In this document: positions 62,370 through 64,000 of the stretch, one piece after another
Layout: every line of letters starts with the position of its first letter
How positions within the stretch are numbered: the stretch's first letter is position 1
Assembly (NCBI RefSeq): GCF_008271745.1
Contig: NZ_VKKZ01000026.1
Span: 124,001 to 188,000 of the forward strand
Length of the DNA: 64,000 bases
Direction: 5' to 3'
DNA from: Rufibacter glacialis
Lineage (GTDB): Bacteria > Bacteroidota > Bacteroidia > Cytophagales > Hymenobacteraceae
Notes under the pieces: generated by a model
The model's database searches: none
The model's input: the letters and a program-made list of their open reading frames with translations, nothing else
Told to the model about the DNA's origin: nothing
Position numbers and translations under genes: made by a program

Positions 62370-63164
62370 CTATTCCATGTTCTTGAAGAACACCGGCGAA
62401 TTGCCGTAGAGTGGGGTGGAGCCGTTCCATTTCTCAATGAACTGTTGCTGGATCAGGAGCGGGGTCAAGGTTTGCTGGCGCAGTTTGTTCGCCTCGGCCT
62501 CTGCCTGGGCTTCTACAATCTTCTTGCGGGCCTGGGCTTCGGCTACCTTCAGTTCATTCTCTACCTGCATGGCTTGCTGTACCGCGCGGTTCTTCAGGTT
62601 CACGGCCCGCACAATCTCCTCGGGGTAAGACAGGCCGCTGGTCATCTGCTCCAGCTTGAACCCGTCTTTCTGCAAGGCGGCATCTAAGGTGTTCTGCACC
62701 TCGGTCTCAAACTGCTGGCGCTTGGAGATGATCTCCTCAGTGCTGTACTGGTTCAGCTGAATCCGGAAGGCGTCTTTTACATAGTTAAGCAGCGTGGTCT
62801 GGGTGATTTCCTTGATGGTTTTGCGGTACTTTTTGAAAATCATGGGAGAAGCGCCCGCCTTCACGTAGAACGAGATGGTAGGGTCTACCGTGAACACTGA
62901 GCCGTCTTTGGCATTCACTGTGAAGGGGTCATAGTCATAGGTCTGGATGAAGGTGGGGAACTCGTAGACCTCCTCGGTGAAAGGGTTGAACCAGACGCGG
63001 CCGGTGACCAGAGAGACATCCTGCACACCTTTGCCCGTGCCGTACAGTTTCACCAGCACGCCTTCGTGGCCGGCGTCAACGCGGGTGCAAGACTGGGTGA
63101 GCGTTATCCCAAACACGATGATCAATAGGACACTCACAATACCCGTAGTTACTTGGCGATTCAT
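62370..63164 (-). CDS. SPFH/prohibitin-family membrane protein
   Basis: A 264-residue protein with one N-terminal membrane anchor (about 5-25; GIVSVLLIIVFGITLTQSC), an SPFH/Band 7 domain (about 25-190; VDAGHEGVLVKLYGTGKGV, TVNAKDGSVFTVDPTISFYV) and a coiled coil rich in Ala, Glu and Gln (about 195-240; KVAEAQARKKIVEAQAEAEANKL). Prohibitin-like proteins assemble into rings or scaffolds in the membrane and organise proteases or lipid domains. A small two-helix protein is encoded just upstream with a 4-base ATGA overlap, so the two are translationally coupled. Confidence 0.9.
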   Translation of the reverse strand: MNRQVTTGIVSVLLIIVFGITLTQSCTRVDAGHEGVLVKLYGTGKGVQDVSLVTGRVWFNPFTEEVYEFPTFIQTYDYDPFTVNAKDGSVFTVDPTISFYVKAGASPMIFKKYRKTIKEITQTTLLNYVKDAFRIQLNQYSTEEIISKRQQFETEVQNTLDAALQKDGFKLEQMTSGLSYPEEIVRAVNLKNRAVQQAMQVENELKVAEAQARKKIVEAQAEAEANKLRQQTLTPLLIQQQFIEKWNGSTPLYGNSPVFFKNME

Positions 63165-63352
63165 TGGTTTTTGATTTTAGATAAAAGGAAACGGATGAGG
63201 AAATAATTGACGGCGGCTAATAGCAGGAAGGCGCCTGCCCCTTGCGCCACAGACGTATCTGAGGGAGCCCTCAGCAACCCCGCGATCTGGGTGAAGAGCA
63301 GGATGTCTATGATCACTACTCCCAGCAGTAAAAGCAAATACAGTATATTCAT
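63161..63352 (-). CDS. Small two-helix membrane protein coupled to SPFH gene
   Basis: A 63-residue hydrophobic protein with two membrane helices (about 2-22 and 36-56) and a basic KIKNQ end. Its stop overlaps the start of the SPFH gene by four bases (ATGA), giving strong translational coupling. It has no recognisable domain. The tight pairing suggests it works with the SPFH protein, perhaps as a membrane subunit or modulator; that is inference. Confidence 0.7.
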   Translation of the reverse strand: MNILYLLLLLGVVIIDILLFTQIAGLLRAPSDTSVAQGAGAFLLLAAVNYFLIRFLLSKIKNQ

Positions 63353-63889
63353 GGGTGCCTCGTTCTCCGGTTTACGCCTCTTGGTCAGGAAAATGGATTA
63401 CTGGTAGAGTAGTATATGCAATATCTGCAATATTAACAAGTTTCAAAGCTGCCAGCCGTAAAAAGCTCCTCTCAGACGGGTTGCCTGCGCCTTTCTGATG
63501 AGGTATTCCATCTGGGGCTTGGTTACCTCTTTTTATCCTGGTTTTTAGAAAACGGGTTTGAAATAGAGGTAGGGAAAGGAGCGAGGCAGGAAAGATTGGG
63601 GTAGGGGGTAAGCAAAAAAAGAAAGAGCCTTCCCACACCAAGGAAAGGCTCTTTGGGTCTCCAGAAAATAACCGCCACCTTTTTGGAGATTTGGCGCTGG
63701 GGAACAGAATTTTGTTCCAAATTCAGTTAAGGCGTGGAAAGGTTTTCTCAACGCGCTGCCCTCCAAAAGAGGGCTCCTTCAGTGTCGGGCAGGCTCTTTT
63801 TTTCTCTTCCCTTTCCTACCAAATTCAAAGCACCCAGGTCACCTATTGGCTAGCGCGAGGGATTGACCCGCTGCGCGAAAGGGCCTGAG
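63353..63889. other. Intergenic region upstream of the small membrane protein
   Basis: 537 bases without a credible gene. It contains a hairpin at 63622-63654 and a T-rich tract near 63800. The open frames here have no family features and overlap one another. Confidence 0.4.
63622..63654 (-). terminator. Hairpin, probable terminator of the endonuclease V gene
   Basis: AAAGAGCCTTCC (63622-63633) pairs with GGAAAGGCTCTTT (one bulge) over the loop CACACCAA; C then seven T follow on the minus strand. It lies about 236 bases beyond the stop at 63890, and no other gene lies between. Confidence 0.55.
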
Positions 63890-64000
63890 TTACCTTACTT
63901 CTTTCTTGAATACCTCGGCGTAATGGTCTGCTAACCGGGTGGGTTCAGGGAGCTTGTGTTTCAGGGCCGTTTGCAGAGCGATGGCGGTGGCGGTTTCCAT
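63890..64000 (-). CDS. nfi: Probable endonuclease V, C-terminal fragment (cut by window edge)
   Basis: The last 37 codons of a minus-strand gene that runs off the window; the final bases happen to read ATG, but this is probably internal. The fragment contains the stretch KHKLPEPTRLADHYAEVF, which aligns without gaps with the C-terminal part of Escherichia coli endonuclease V (Nfi, GYRLPEPTRWAD, recalled from memory). The alignment extends upstream (ETATAIALQTALK against a similar helix). Endonuclease V cuts next to deaminated adenine (inosine) in DNA or RNA. The catalytic domain is outside the window, so activity cannot be judged. Confidence 0.68.
   Translation of the reverse strand: METATAIALQTALKHKLPEPTRLADHYAEVFKKEVR

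Overview
The window reads as a Bacteroidota chromosome, most likely a Cytophagales member of the Hymenobacteraceae type (Rufibacter or Hymenobacter-like). I base this on the hybrid two-component regulator, a type IX secretion sorting domain, a tmRNA tag ending in YAMAA, the lipoprotein and Tat-like exported sugar proteins, and a GC content that looks like the mid-50s percent by eye. Genus and species are inferences; no database was consulted.

Region by region. (1) 88-3264: an operon of a nucleoside-type MFS permease and two exported TIM-barrel isomerase-like proteins. (2) 4.3-5.7 kb: a four-helix-bundle membrane sensor fragment and a small lipoprotein with two copies of a His/Cys motif. (3) 5.8-17.6 kb: a mannan utilisation locus on the minus strand. 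It holds GH26 mannanase, a sodium/solute symporter, GH130 mannosylglucose phosphorylase, a cellobiose 2-epimerase-like enzyme, GH27 alpha-galactosidase, an acetylesterase and GH5 mannanase, with a divergent AraC regulator. The enzymes with signal peptides would cut, deacetylate and debranch mannan outside the cytoplasm. The symporter would import mannobiose, and the two signal-less enzymes would epimerise and phosphorolyse it. No SusC/SusD pair is present. (4) 17.9-30.4 kb: a beta-glucan/cellulose locus with GH5, GH3, a 1388-residue hybrid two-component sensor/regulator, GH9 and a GluP/FucP-type sugar permease. (5) 30.5-34.2 kb: a small membrane protein, a GxDLY/GDSL esterase, a WYL regulator, an orphan XRE regulator and a DinB-like protein. 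(6) 34.4-39.9 kb: a GHL10-type exported glycosidase with HYR repeats and a T9SS tail, and a GH97 alpha-glucosidase. (7) 40.1-42.8 kb: an arsenic operon (arsR, DUF6428, arsC, acr3) with two look-alike operator dyads.

(8) 43-49.7 kb is a strikingly different, AT-rich and gene-poor stretch. It carries two paralogous beta-helix lipoproteins whose last ~310 bp are almost identical and GC-rich. (9) 49.8-57.6 kb holds tmRNA, a YjjG-type phosphatase, an ArsR regulator next to an acyltransferase broken by a one-base slip in a T7 run, a carboxypeptidase-regulatory-like protein, an M1 aminopeptidase, a membrane J-domain protein and a HupE/UreJ protein. (10) 58-64 kb holds clpB, a RAYT transposase element bounded by perfect 41-bp inverted repeats, an unknown protein, an SPFH/prohibitin pair, and the C-terminal end of a probable endonuclease V.

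The non-coding sequence is rich in structure. There are three copies of an ~89-bp palindromic MITE-like repeat, a pair of 19-bp REP-like palindromes, and a recurrent hairpin pattern with a TTTTCTGAAAA-like core that tends to sit just upstream of genes. There are also many strong intrinsic terminators.
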